Positions 50,633 to 59,400 are shown, counted from the first letter of the stretch. The stretch: DNA of 64,000 nt from UMGS1696 sp964463375 (GCA_964463375.1 CAYXBQ010000001.1:186001-250000), one strand, 5' to 3'. Notes: generated by a model from the sequence alone, not told the origin. Made by a program: numbers and translations.

Positions 50633-51469
50633 TTAGTTCTCCTCCAACAGAGACAGGATCGCTTTTTTGGCACTGCCACCGCTTTGCTGTAGTGCGGCTT
50701 CTGCGGCAGCTTTGTCCACCTCGGCGGCCTCCATGACGATGCGCACGGCACGTGCCTTTAGCTTATCGTTGGTGGCTTGCACGTCCACCATTAGGTTGCC
50801 CATGACCTTGCCCAGCCGGATCATGGTCCCGGTGGACAGCATATTCAGCACCATTTTCTGGGCCGTGCCAGCCTTCATCCGGGTGGAGCCGGTGACCACC
50901 TCCGGGCCGGTCAGCACTTCGATGGGAATATCTGCCAGTGCCGAGATCTCTGCCTGTTGCGTACACGCCACGGAGCCTGTGACAGCACCGATGGAGCGGG
51001 CATATTGCATTCCCCCCTTCACATAGGGTGTACGACCGGAGGCGGCCAGTCCCACCAGCACGTCCCGGTTGCAGAAGCCGATGGCACGCAGCTCTTCCGC
51101 TGCTAAGGTGAGGGAATCCTCTGCGCCTTCTACGGCAGAGAACATGGCGCTCTTTCCCCCGGCGATCAGTCCCACCACGGTATTGTCGTCAACGCCATAG
51201 GTGGGGCGGCACTCGGCGGCATCCAGTACCCCCAGTCTCCCGGAGGTACCGGCACCGATGTAAAGGAGTCTGCCGCCGTTCCGGATGGCATGGGCTGCCG
51301 CATCGATGAGCCGTGCGATCTGGTCTGTCTCACGGGCCACTGCTTCTGCCACGGTTCGATCCTCTGCGTTTATGATGCGGACGATCTCCTGGGTGGAGCA
51401 GGTGTCGATGTGGGCAGAGCGGGGGTTGCGCTGTTCGGTCAGGAGGCTTTGCAGTTTTTCGATTTCCAT
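50633..51469 (-). CDS. murQ: N-acetylmuramic acid 6-phosphate etherase
   Basis: Splits the D-lactyl ether of MurNAc-6P to give GlcNAc-6P and lactate; 278 residues, near family length. The SIS domain shows the diagnostic LLYIGAGTSGRLGVLDAAECRPTYG block near residue 68, GLAASGRTPYV, and GSTRMKAGTAQKMVLNM. The N-terminal NPRSxHIDTCS segment is also typical. It lies 4 bp after the GH35 gene and 1 bp before the kinase, inside the salvage operon. Downstream use of GlcNAc-6P needs nagA/nagB, which are not in the window. Confidence 0.95.
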   Translation of the reverse strand: MEIEKLQSLLTEQRNPRSAHIDTCSTQEIVRIINAEDRTVAEAVARETDQIARLIDAAAHAIRNGGRLLYIGAGTSGRLGVLDAAECRPTYGVDDNTVVGLIAGGKSAMFSAVEGAEDSLTLAAEELRAIGFCNRDVLVGLAASGRTPYVKGGMQYARSIGAVTGSVACTQQAEISALADIPIEVLTGPEVVTGSTRMKAGTAQKMVLNMLSTGTMIRLGKVMGNLMVDVQATNDKLKARAVRIVMEAAEVDKAAAEAALQQSGGSAKKAILSLLEEN

Positions 51470-51473
51470 GATT

Positions 51474-53261
51474 TTAGCCCAAATCGGGAGTATCCAAGCT
51501 GGTAACTACACCGTTTTCTGCGCCGTCTGTTTCCAGCACGATCACTTCGTTTTCGCCTTCGTGGAGCAGCACACCGGGGCAGTACAGGGTCTTCTGGGGG
51601 CCGGCATCGTTGTAGTAGCGACCCAGATGGAAGCCGTTCACCCATACGCAGCCATGGTGATAGCCATCCAGACGGATGAAGGTGTCGGCGGGTTCGTCCA
51701 CGGTCAGAGTGCCCTTCAGGAGCTGAGAACCGGTGAAGGTTGCGGTATCGGCGGGGGCATAAGGCAGGTCGGTCAGGTTGTTGGGTTCGTCGTACTGGGG
51801 CATGGTCAGAGGCGTGATCTCCCAGCCAAAGTGGTACTGCTGGCCGAAGCGAATACCGGTCACGCCCTTGCGATCCCGCATCATGGGACCGTAGTTGACT
51901 CTACCCATGTTTTCTACCAGAATATCCACCTTGATGGATTCGCCCACACCCAGGTTCAGGATGATGTCCGGGTTCCGGCGGTCTCTTTCGAAGATGCCCT
52001 GGAGCTTGCCGTCGAAGTATACGCAGGCTCTGTCGTGGAGCACTTCAAAGGTCAGTCTGGTACCGGAGATGGGACCCTTGACGGTGGTGGAATACATGGT
52101 AAAGCCGAAGTTCTGGCCCAGCTCTTCCTGGAACACTGCCACCGGCCGCTTGACGGACTTGCCCAGCAGGGTGGTCACATCTAGCACAGAAACGGCGCTG
52201 TGCAGCTCTACCTTGCCATAGCCCTTCTTCTTGGATTCGGCAGCGGTCAGCGTGGTCTCCACACCGGTGAAGTCCCGGATGGCATCCCGTACAGCGTAGT
52301 AAGCGGGGGTTCTGTCACCGGCTTCGGACAGGATAGCGCAGTAGTCGTAGCTGGTGATGGTGGGCTGGTACACATCGGCGTGGTTGGCACCGTTCATCCA
52401 GCCGAAGTTCGTGCCGCCGTGGAACATATAGTAGTTGCAGGAGGCACCGTCTGCCAGCATTTCCTTGAAGGGATTCACCATATCGTCCACTTCTCTGGTG
52501 TGGTGTTCTTCATACCAATGGTCGAACCAGCCGCACCAGTATTCGCCGCACATACAGGGTTCATCGGGACGATAGAATTTTAAGGTCTTGAAGTTGCCTC
52601 TGGGGTTGGAGCCGAAGTTGGCTACAGACAGATACTGGGGCAGTGTGCCGCCGTTGAGCATCCAGTCGCAGGCACCGTCGGAGGTGAACAGGCAGCAGTC
52701 CACGCCCAGATCCCGGTAGATGTCGGCTACAGCCTGCATATATTCGTGGTCGTTGCCGTAGCTGCCGTATTCGTTTTCGATCTGCACCATCTGAATAGGA
52801 CCGCCCTTGGTGGACAGCAGCGGACCGATCTGGGCGAACAGAGCTTCATAGTACCGGCGCACCTTGGAGAGATACAGAGGATCGTTGCAGCGGATGGCCA
52901 TTTTGTCATACTGGAGCAGCCATGCAGGCAGACCGCCGAATTCCCACTCGGAGCAGATATACGGACCGGGACGAACGATGACGTTGAGCCCCAGCTCTCC
53001 GGCCATACGGATGTAGGCAGCGATGTCCAGCATACCGGTGAAGTTGAACTCGCCTTCCTTGCGTTCGTGCAGGTTCCAGCAGGTGTAGGTCTCCACGGTG
53101 TTGAAGCCGCATTCCTTCAGCTTGGTGAGACGGTCCAGCCAATATTCTCTGGGAATACGGAAGTAGTGCATAGCACCGGACAGGACGGTATAGGGCTTAC
53201 CATCCATACCCTGCGCATCGCTCATGAGGAATTGTTTGTTGTCATAAGAAAGGATAGACAT
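51474..53261 (-). CDS. GH35 beta-galactosidase
   Basis: Retaining glycosidase of 595 residues. The GH35 block RPGPYICSEWEFGGLPAWLL lies at about 97-116, the acid/base glutamate is E164 in QIENEYG, and the likely nucleophile is E240 in CGEYWCGWFDHW; HGGTNFGWMNGA follows. A C-terminal jelly-roll region with a GCVWVNGFHLGRYY motif ends it. No signal peptide. The start at 53261 has AGGAG upstream. As first gene of the murQ operon it may trim galactosylated glycans whose amino sugars feed the same route; the link is inferred from position. Confidence 0.88.
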   Translation of the reverse strand: MSILSYDNKQFLMSDAQGMDGKPYTVLSGAMHYFRIPREYWLDRLTKLKECGFNTVETYTCWNLHERKEGEFNFTGMLDIAAYIRMAGELGLNVIVRPGPYICSEWEFGGLPAWLLQYDKMAIRCNDPLYLSKVRRYYEALFAQIGPLLSTKGGPIQMVQIENEYGSYGNDHEYMQAVADIYRDLGVDCCLFTSDGACDWMLNGGTLPQYLSVANFGSNPRGNFKTLKFYRPDEPCMCGEYWCGWFDHWYEEHHTREVDDMVNPFKEMLADGASCNYYMFHGGTNFGWMNGANHADVYQPTITSYDYCAILSEAGDRTPAYYAVRDAIRDFTGVETTLTAAESKKKGYGKVELHSAVSVLDVTTLLGKSVKRPVAVFQEELGQNFGFTMYSTTVKGPISGTRLTFEVLHDRACVYFDGKLQGIFERDRRNPDIILNLGVGESIKVDILVENMGRVNYGPMMRDRKGVTGIRFGQQYHFGWEITPLTMPQYDEPNNLTDLPYAPADTATFTGSQLLKGTLTVDEPADTFIRLDGYHHGCVWVNGFHLGRYYNDAGPQKTLYCPGVLLHEGENEVIVLETDGAENGVVTSLDTPDLG

Positions 53262-53310
53262 ATGATATCTCCTATGGGGGATGTATTTTTTTGTACAATG
53301 TACCACTATA

Positions 53311-53339
53311 AGTATACCACATCCCTCGCCGGATTGCAA
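53311..53339 (-). promoter_or_regulatory. Promoter of the GH35-murQ-namZ operon
   Basis: On the minus strand TTGCAA, 17 bases, TATACT with extended -10 TGG. The -10 is 50 bases before the GH35 start. Confidence 0.65.
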
Positions 53340-53482
53340 TGGGTTGGTGGGTTTTCTTTTGCGGAAAAGACACTACAATCGGGGGGAGGTGCGGGAAAAT
53401 AGAGATTTTTCGGGGGAGGCTACGTATGTCTGCCACATTTGAAGTTTTGTTGTACGAATCTGGATTTTTCCTTACATCTATC

Positions 53483-53511
53483 TTGACATTCCAACCAAAA
53501 TGTGGTATCCT
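53483..53511 (+). promoter_or_regulatory. Promoter of the glycyl radical enzyme gene
   Basis: TTGACA, 17 bases, TATCCT with extended -10 TGG. The -10 is 34 bases before the ATG at 53545. Confidence 0.6.
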
Positions 53512-53544
53512 TGTACCAAATACGATCCTGCTTGGGAGGGCATT

Positions 53545-55689
53545 ATGTACGATACTGCACGAATCGAATCGCTGCGGCTGGCGGCACTGGAACCCTGCAT
53601 CGATTATACACCGTTTTATTACTATTTTCAAAGATCCTATCTGGCGCACCATTGGGAAGGCAGCGGTGCCCGGCGGTATGCGCTGGCCTTTGCAGATGCC
53701 TTTGCCCACTGGGCGGTGTCTATCGAACCGGGGGAGCTGATCGTGGGCAAACCGGCGGGCTCTCTTACGGCGGAAGAGGCGGCGGAGTGGGCGCAGATCC
53801 ACCAATATGCCGTGGCGGAAATGCACTGTCCTGTGGGGCAGGAATCCCATATGGCCATCGATTATGATCTGCTGCTGAACAAGGGAACGGCCGGGATCCG
53901 TGCGATGATCGAGGAGAAGATCGCTGCCCTCTCTGCCGCAGATGCGCCTGCCTACGACGATCCCGACAGCATCCGCAAGCTCGACTGGTACCGGGCTTGT
54001 CAGACCTGCTTGACGGCCGTGGAAGCCTTCAGTGACCGCTACGCCGATCGGGCAATGGAGTTAGCTGCGGTGGAGGTGGATCCCCGGCAGAAAGCGGAAT
54101 ACGAGACCATCGCTGCCATCTGTCATAGGGTACCCCGTGAACCGGCGAGCAGCTTTTATGAGGCGGTACAGTCCGTGGCCTTTGTGACCTATGTTCTTTC
54201 CGTGAAGCCCTTGCGTCCCTCGACTCTGCAATACCAGCTGGGCAGACCCGACCGGTATTTGTATCCCTACTACGCAGCAGACCGGGACAAAGGTGTTCTC
54301 ACCGACGATATGGCGCAGACCCTCATCGACTGCCTGTGTATCCAGATCAACCGGCGTGTGCCCCATGGACTGTCCAGCGGATACATGGTGGGCGGCAGGC
54401 TGCCATCTGGTACGGTCGTATCGAATCCCCTCACCCGTATGTGTATGCGTGCCATCGAACAGGTGCGGCTGGTGTATCCGTCCGTGGGCTTCTGCCGGTG
54501 CGCCGATACGCCCGGTGAAGACCTTGCGCTTTCGGCATCTATTTTGACAAAAGGACATTCCCATCCGGCAATATTCAACGACGACGTGATCCAGGCAGGA
54601 CTACAGCACTATGGGCTGACCAAAGCAGAATCCACGGCGTACATCCATTCCACCTGTGTGGAGATCACGCCCTGTGCGGCCTCCAATGTGTGGGTCGCCA
54701 GCCCGTACATGAATCTGCCGGGAGAGCTGCTCACCGTGCTGTATGGGGGAGCGTATGCTTCTATGGAGGAGCTTATGCAAGCGTATACCGGGCATATTGC
54801 GAAAAGGATCCGGGCGAACCGTGACGAACAGGTGCTGTACCGTTACGAACGGGCGAAGACCTGTCTGGATCCGCTGCTGTCCTGCTTTGTGAACGACTGT
54901 CTGGAGCGGGGCGTGGACATCGAGGAAGGCGGCGCGCGGTATAACTGGATCATGCCTTCCTTTGTGGGGCTTGCCAATGCAGCTGACGGGCTGGCGGCGA
55001 TCCGGACGCTGGTGTTCGAGAAAAAATGCGTGACCCTCTCCGATTACGTCACCGCCTTGGATCACAATTTTGAGAACGATCCCACCCTGTATGCACGTAT
55101 TCGGGAGTTGCCGGGGTACGGGAACAATGCAAATGTCGTCGAGGGCAGTCCGGAGTGGTATGTGAAGACATTGTCCACCTTCTTAGCCGACACCTGCGAC
55201 AGCATGACGGTGCCCTTCTCCGGCGGTAGGCTGATCCCTTCCCTGTTCTGCTGGATCATGCACGACCAGTTTGGACAGCAGACAGGTGCTACACCGGACG
55301 GGCGGCTGGCTGGGTTCCCGCTGGGGGATGGTTCCGGGCCGGCGCAGGGACGGGAAATGGAAGGCCCCACTGCCTCGATCCTTTCCTCCACCTGCTGGGA
55401 GCACACCCGGTTCATTGGCGGCATTGCGGTCAACATGAAGTTCTCTGCGTCCATGCTGGGAGATGCCTCTGTGGACACGCTGACCACCTTGATCGAGACG
55501 TATCTGGACAGAGGTGGGTTCGAGATCCAGGTGAATGTGACGGACAACAAGGTCTTAGAGGATGCCCGGCTGCACCCGGAAAACTACCGGGATCTGGTGG
55601 TGCGTATTGGCGGCTACAGCGATTATTTCACCCGGTTGACTCCCACCATGCAGGAGGAAGTGATCCGTCGTACCACCCATACCATATGA
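53545..55689 (+). CDS. Glycyl radical enzyme of unknown specificity (PFL-like family)
   Basis: Oxygen-sensitive radical enzyme of 714 residues. The active-site loop is STCVEITP with C371 and E373, the Cys-x-Glu pattern of dehydratase-type glycyl radical enzymes rather than the Cys-Cys of pyruvate formate-lyase. The glycyl loop near the C-terminus is VRIGGYSDYF, with G690 as the likely radical site. It is shorter than the usual 750-850 residues. No activating radical SAM enzyme is adjacent, which is unusual. GGGAGGG fixes the start at 53545; an in-frame extension crosses the promoter. Confidence 0.85.
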   Translation: MYDTARIESLRLAALEPCIDYTPFYYYFQRSYLAHHWEGSGARRYALAFADAFAHWAVSIEPGELIVGKPAGSLTAEEAAEWAQIHQYAVAEMHCPVGQESHMAIDYDLLLNKGTAGIRAMIEEKIAALSAADAPAYDDPDSIRKLDWYRACQTCLTAVEAFSDRYADRAMELAAVEVDPRQKAEYETIAAICHRVPREPASSFYEAVQSVAFVTYVLSVKPLRPSTLQYQLGRPDRYLYPYYAADRDKGVLTDDMAQTLIDCLCIQINRRVPHGLSSGYMVGGRLPSGTVVSNPLTRMCMRAIEQVRLVYPSVGFCRCADTPGEDLALSASILTKGHSHPAIFNDDVIQAGLQHYGLTKAESTAYIHSTCVEITPCAASNVWVASPYMNLPGELLTVLYGGAYASMEELMQAYTGHIAKRIRANRDEQVLYRYERAKTCLDPLLSCFVNDCLERGVDIEEGGARYNWIMPSFVGLANAADGLAAIRTLVFEKKCVTLSDYVTALDHNFENDPTLYARIRELPGYGNNANVVEGSPEWYVKTLSTFLADTCDSMTVPFSGGRLIPSLFCWIMHDQFGQQTGATPDGRLAGFPLGDGSGPAQGREMEGPTASILSSTCWEHTRFIGGIAVNMKFSASMLGDASVDTLTTLIETYLDRGGFEIQVNVTDNKVLEDARLHPENYRDLVVRIGGYSDYFTRLTPTMQEEVIRRTTHTI

Positions 55690-55795
55690 TATTGGCGGTG
55701 TTGTGTAGGGGAGGGCTCGGCGCATTTGCGGGCTCTCTCCACCGCACGTCAAAGAATATCGTTTCAAATGTGTGTATTTTTATGCAGATTTGCCA

Positions 55796-55825
55796 TTGAC
55801 AGTTCCCGTGGGATTGTGGTATACT
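55796..55825 (+). promoter_or_regulatory. Promoter of the T-box leader
   Basis: TTGACA, 18 bases, TATACT with extended -10 TGG. Transcription would begin near 55832, at the base of the T-box leader. The stretch from 55690 to 55795 before it holds nothing that I recognise. Confidence 0.65.
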
Positions 55826-55840
55826 TTTCACATCCAAAAT

Positions 55841-56117
55841 CGAAATGCGATCACGGAGAAACGGAATCGAGTTTTTGACCGTACAGAGAACTGCCGGTTG
55901 GTGCAAGGCAGCCCAGTCAGCTTGGATTCCTCTGGTCTCCCAGCAGCAGATCTGAAAACCCCTTTGGGTAAGTAAGGTCTGACGGGTTCCTACCGTTACA
56001 TGGGAAAGGCATCGTGTTGTGCCTGTAAAGTGGGTATTTTCTGCCAATCAGAGTGGTACCACGGGAGCATTTAGCCCTCGTCTCTGTCGGATTTTCCGAT
56101 GGAGTCGAGGTTTTTTT
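55841..56117 (+). promoter_or_regulatory. T-box riboswitch leader with terminator
   Basis: tRNA-sensing leader. Stem I elements: AGAGAACTGCC, the GGTTGGTGCAAG apical loop and GGCAG; GGAATC (55863-55868) pairs with GATTCC (55925-55930). The specifier loop reads G-CTT-G at 55920-55924, so CUU (Leu) followed by a purine is the best specifier. The T-box AGAGTGGTACCACGGG is at 56050-56065; its TGGT (56054-56057) would pair with an ACCA end, i.e. a tRNA with discriminator A, which fits tRNA-Leu. The terminator (CCTCG at 56076-56080 with CGAGG at 56106-56110, then seven T) ends at 56117. It lies 75 bases before the gene that it controls. Confidence 0.88.
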
Positions 56118-56192
56118 GATTCTATCGACCCGACATATATGCAGACAGCACAGCGCATCCCCACAAAATCCATTTTCTCAAGAGGTATTATT

Positions 56193-58727
56193 ATGAAACT
56201 CTCCTTCTCTACCCTCGGTACGCCGGATCTCTCCTGGACCGAGATCTACACCATGGCAAAGGACTTTGGCTTCCATGGGATCGAAATGCGGGGGCTGGGC
56301 GGCGATATTTTCTCCGTTCACGCTTCTCCCTTCCAGCCGGAAAATCTGCCGGAGACCAAGGCCACGCTCAAACGGCTGAAGCTGGAGATCTGCTGTCTGT
56401 CCTCCGGTTGTGCGCTGCGTTTTGCCGATCGGATGGAAGAAAATATTGCAGAGCTGAAGGAATATATTGCCTTAGCCCAGGCGCTGGGCACACCCTACAT
56501 TCGGGTGCTGGGCGACCTGACCGCCGAGATCACCACCGATTTCCCGGACGAAAATGTCATTGCACCGATGAAGGTCTTGGCTCCCATTGCAGAAGAGGCC
56601 GGTGTGACCCTGCTGATCGAGACCAATGGTGTGTACTCCGATACCGCCAGACTGGCGGATGTGCTGGCACAGATCGGTTCGGATGCGGTCGGTGCCCTGT
56701 GGGACTGGAACCATCCTTACCGTTTCGCCGGTGAGATGCCTGAAAAGACCATCAACAACTTAGGTGCGTACATCAAGCACTGCCACATCAAGGACTCTGT
56801 GGTGGAGGACGGCAAGGTGGTGTACAAGCTGGTGGGCGAAGGGGATCTGCCGCCTATGGCTGAATACATGAAGGCACTGCGTTCTCTGAACTACGAAGGC
56901 TACATCTCTCTGGAATGGCTGAAGCAGTACGATCCGGAGCTGTCGGATGCCGGTATCGTGTTCCCCCACTATGCCCACTTCATGTCCCAGTACATGGGCA
57001 ACGACACCGTATCCAACCGGTTGCAGGTGAACAAGCGGGGCGACGGCTATTATGTATGGGAAAAGGACCAGCTCATCGACCTGACCTTCCCCCAGGTGCT
57101 GGACCGGATGTGCGAGGAATTCCCGGAGCAGTATGCATTCCGGTTCACCGAATTTGACTACACCCGCACCTACCCCGAATTCCGGGACGATGTGGACACC
57201 TTTGCCCGTGCGCTGATCTCCATGGGTGTCAAGCAGGGCGACCATGTGGCGATCTGGGCTACCAACGTACCGGCGTGGTTCATCACCTTCTGGGCCTCTG
57301 TGAAGATCGGTGCTGTGCTGGTCACCGTGAACACCGCTTACAAGATCCACGAGGCAGAATATCTGCTGCGGCAGTCGGATACCCACACGCTGGTCATGAT
57401 CGATGGCTACAAGGATTCCGACTATGTGGGGATCATCAAGCAGCTGGTACCGGAGCTGGAACAGAATGACGAAGTGAAGCCTATCCACAGCCGGAAGCTG
57501 CCTTTCCTGCGGAACATCATCACGGTGGATTCCAAGCAGAAGGGCTGCTGGACCTGGGATGAGGCCATGGCACAGGCGGAAAAGACTCCCATTGAAGCTG
57601 TATACCGTCGGGCTGCGCTGATCAACAAGCACGACGTTTGCAACATGCAGTATACCTCCGGCACCACCGGATTCCCCAAGGGCGTCATGCTGACACACTA
57701 CAACATCGTCAACGATGGTAAGTCCATTGGGGACCGGATGGATCTGTCCACCGCTGACCGGATGATGATCCAGGTGCCCATGTTCCACTGCTTCGGCATG
57801 GTGCTGGCGATGACCGCCTCCATGACCCACGGTGTGACCATGTCGCCCATCTCCGCCTTCTCCCCCAGAAAGGGTCTGGCCTGCATCAACCAGGAAAAGA
57901 TCACCTGCTTCCACGGCGTGCCCACCATGTTCATTGCCATGCTGGGACATGAGAATTTCGCCACCACCGACTTCTCCCATATGCGTACCGGGATCATGGC
58001 GGGTTCTCCCTGCCCGGTCAAGGTCATGGAAGAGGTGGTGGAGAAGATGCACATGTCCGAGATCACCATCGTATATGGGCAGACCGAAGCAGCACCGGGC
58101 TGCACGCAGAGCTCTACGGACGACTCCATCGAGACCCGTGTGAACACCGTAGGCCGTGCCTTCTACGGGGTGGAATGCAAGATCGTGGATCCGGAGACGG
58201 GCGAAGATCTGCCGGACAATGTGGATGGCGAATTTGTGGCAAGAGGCTACAATATTATGAAGGGCTACTACAAGATGCCCGAAGCCACTGCGGCTGCCAT
58301 CGACAAGGATGGTTGGCTCCACACCGGCGACCTGGCAAGACGGCTGCCCGATGGCAACTACAAGATCACCGGCCGGATCAAGGATATGATCATTCGTGGT
58401 GGGGAAAACATCTACCCGAAGGAGATCGAGGACTTCCTCTACACGCACCCCGAGGTCAAGGACGTGCAGGTCATTGGTGTACCGGACAAGCAGTACGGCG
58501 AAGAGATCATGGCCTGCGTGATCCGGCGTGAAGGCTCCACCATCACCGGCGACGAGCTGAAGCAGTACGTGATGGATCACATGGCAAAGCACAAGGTGCC
58601 GCGGTATGTGACCTTCGTGGATGCGTTCCCGATGAATGCGGCCGGGAAGATCCTGAAGTACAAGATGCGGGAGGATGCCAAGAATCTGCCCGAATTCAAG
58701 GAAGCTGCCGGGATCGTGACGGCGTAA
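56193..58727 (+). CDS. Fusion of xylose-isomerase-like TIM barrel with AMP-binding acyl-CoA synthetase
   Basis: Two enzymes in one chain of 844 residues. Residues 1 to about 265 are a sugar-phosphate isomerase/epimerase-type TIM barrel (MKLSFSTLGTPDLSW, LIETNGVYSD, LWDWNHPYRFAG, HCHIKDS, GYISLEWLK). Residues about 290-844 are a complete acyl-CoA synthetase: P-loop YTSGTTGFPKG, YGQTEAAPG, GWLHTGDL, GRIKDMIIRGGENIYPKEIE and a final catalytic lysine in NAAGKILK. No frameshift is seen at the junction. AGAGG precedes the ATG at 56193; upstream codons pass through the T-box terminator and are noncoding. Activation of a medium-chain or aromatic acid is possible. Confidence 0.85.
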   Translation: MKLSFSTLGTPDLSWTEIYTMAKDFGFHGIEMRGLGGDIFSVHASPFQPENLPETKATLKRLKLEICCLSSGCALRFADRMEENIAELKEYIALAQALGTPYIRVLGDLTAEITTDFPDENVIAPMKVLAPIAEEAGVTLLIETNGVYSDTARLADVLAQIGSDAVGALWDWNHPYRFAGEMPEKTINNLGAYIKHCHIKDSVVEDGKVVYKLVGEGDLPPMAEYMKALRSLNYEGYISLEWLKQYDPELSDAGIVFPHYAHFMSQYMGNDTVSNRLQVNKRGDGYYVWEKDQLIDLTFPQVLDRMCEEFPEQYAFRFTEFDYTRTYPEFRDDVDTFARALISMGVKQGDHVAIWATNVPAWFITFWASVKIGAVLVTVNTAYKIHEAEYLLRQSDTHTLVMIDGYKDSDYVGIIKQLVPELEQNDEVKPIHSRKLPFLRNIITVDSKQKGCWTWDEAMAQAEKTPIEAVYRRAALINKHDVCNMQYTSGTTGFPKGVMLTHYNIVNDGKSIGDRMDLSTADRMMIQVPMFHCFGMVLAMTASMTHGVTMSPISAFSPRKGLACINQEKITCFHGVPTMFIAMLGHENFATTDFSHMRTGIMAGSPCPVKVMEEVVEKMHMSEITIVYGQTEAAPGCTQSSTDDSIETRVNTVGRAFYGVECKIVDPETGEDLPDNVDGEFVARGYNIMKGYYKMPEATAAAIDKDGWLHTGDLARRLPDGNYKITGRIKDMIIRGGENIYPKEIEDFLYTHPEVKDVQVIGVPDKQYGEEIMACVIRREGSTITGDELKQYVMDHMAKHKVPRYVTFVDAFPMNAAGKILKYKMREDAKNLPEFKEAAGIVTA

Positions 58728-58738
58728 AACAAAACAGT

Positions 58739-58797
58739 GGATCCCCTGCGTGGTGCTGTGTACCGGAGTACATGGCAACCACACAGGGGATCCTTTT
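58739..58797 (+). terminator. Terminator after the fusion gene
   Basis: A 10-bp stem GGATCCCCTG (58739-58748) with CAGGGGATCC (58784-58793), further paired inside (TGGT/ACCA and GTAC..GTAC around CGGA), followed by four T and a T-rich stretch. It may also act weakly on the convergent kinase gene. Confidence 0.8.
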
Positions 58798-58855
58798 GTA
58801 TTTCTTTGCGTTGCTGGTAAAATATGGTGTTCGCTTCCGGGAACTGCAAGCCAAG

Positions 58856-59347
58856 CTATCCCCGTTGCATAGTGTACCAAATATCGATCTCTTCTTTGGC
58901 AGGTGCTTCCCACAGGGACAATAGCTTCTGCAGCAGTCCTGCATCGATGTAGTAATCTGCACCACCGGCACCATGCAATACCTTGTTGTTTCTTTCCGCA
59001 ATATTCTTGTGCCACGTCTGGTCGTCCACATCCACGTAGTGCCATTCGCATGAAACATTTTGGGAGCGGCAAAATGCTGTCAGATCTCGTCTGTTTTCCA
59101 AGCGCCAAAAGCCCCAATCCAAAATGACGGTACAACCAATGCGCACCAATTCCACGGCTTTCTTCTGTAAGTAGCCCCAGATCCTTTCCGACATGGCATC
59201 GTGTTTTTCACCCAAATCGTTGTTAAACAGCGCCTTTGTCAATTCGTCACAGGATAAAATGACCGCATTCTCGGTCTCTTTGATCTGGTTGGCGTAATAG
59301 GTCTTTCCGCTGCCGATCTTTCCGCAGATCGCTATGATCTTTGCCAT
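58856..59347 (-). CDS. Small AAA_33-type P-loop kinase-like protein
   Basis: Cytoplasmic nucleotide-binding protein of 163 residues. The P-loop ICGKIGSGKTYYA starts at residue 6 and is followed by an LSCDELTKALF segment; a central ILDWGFW strand and a later R-N-N-K lid resemble zeta-toxin/polynucleotide-kinase-like AAA_33 proteins often annotated as ATP-binding protein. GAGGTG precedes the ATG at 59345-59347. It lies 53 bp after the dacF-like stop and is probably in the same transcript. The substrate is unknown. Confidence 0.75.
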   Translation of the reverse strand: MAKIIAICGKIGSGKTYYANQIKETENAVILSCDELTKALFNNDLGEKHDAMSERIWGYLQKKAVELVRIGCTVILDWGFWRLENRRDLTAFCRSQNVSCEWHYVDVDDQTWHKNIAERNNKVLHGAGGADYYIDAGLLQKLLSLWEAPAKEEIDIWYTMQRG

Positions 59348-59400
59348 GGGCACCTCTTCTTTTTTGTCACGACTTTTTGTTGGAACTGCCGAGCTCACCT

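Noticed and set aside
55920..55926. UGG (Trp) as the T-box specifier
   Set aside because: UGG followed by A is possible by position, but the T-box TGGT favours a tRNA with discriminator A, whereas bacterial tRNA-Trp normally has G; CUU fits the specifier loop and the pairing better.
56760..59135. A 791-codon open frame on the minus strand opposite the acyl-CoA synthetase fusion
   Set aside because: Its translation is rich in His, Gly, Asp and Arg with no family motifs, it runs through the terminator and the convergent kinase gene, and the plus-strand gene has complete conserved motifs.
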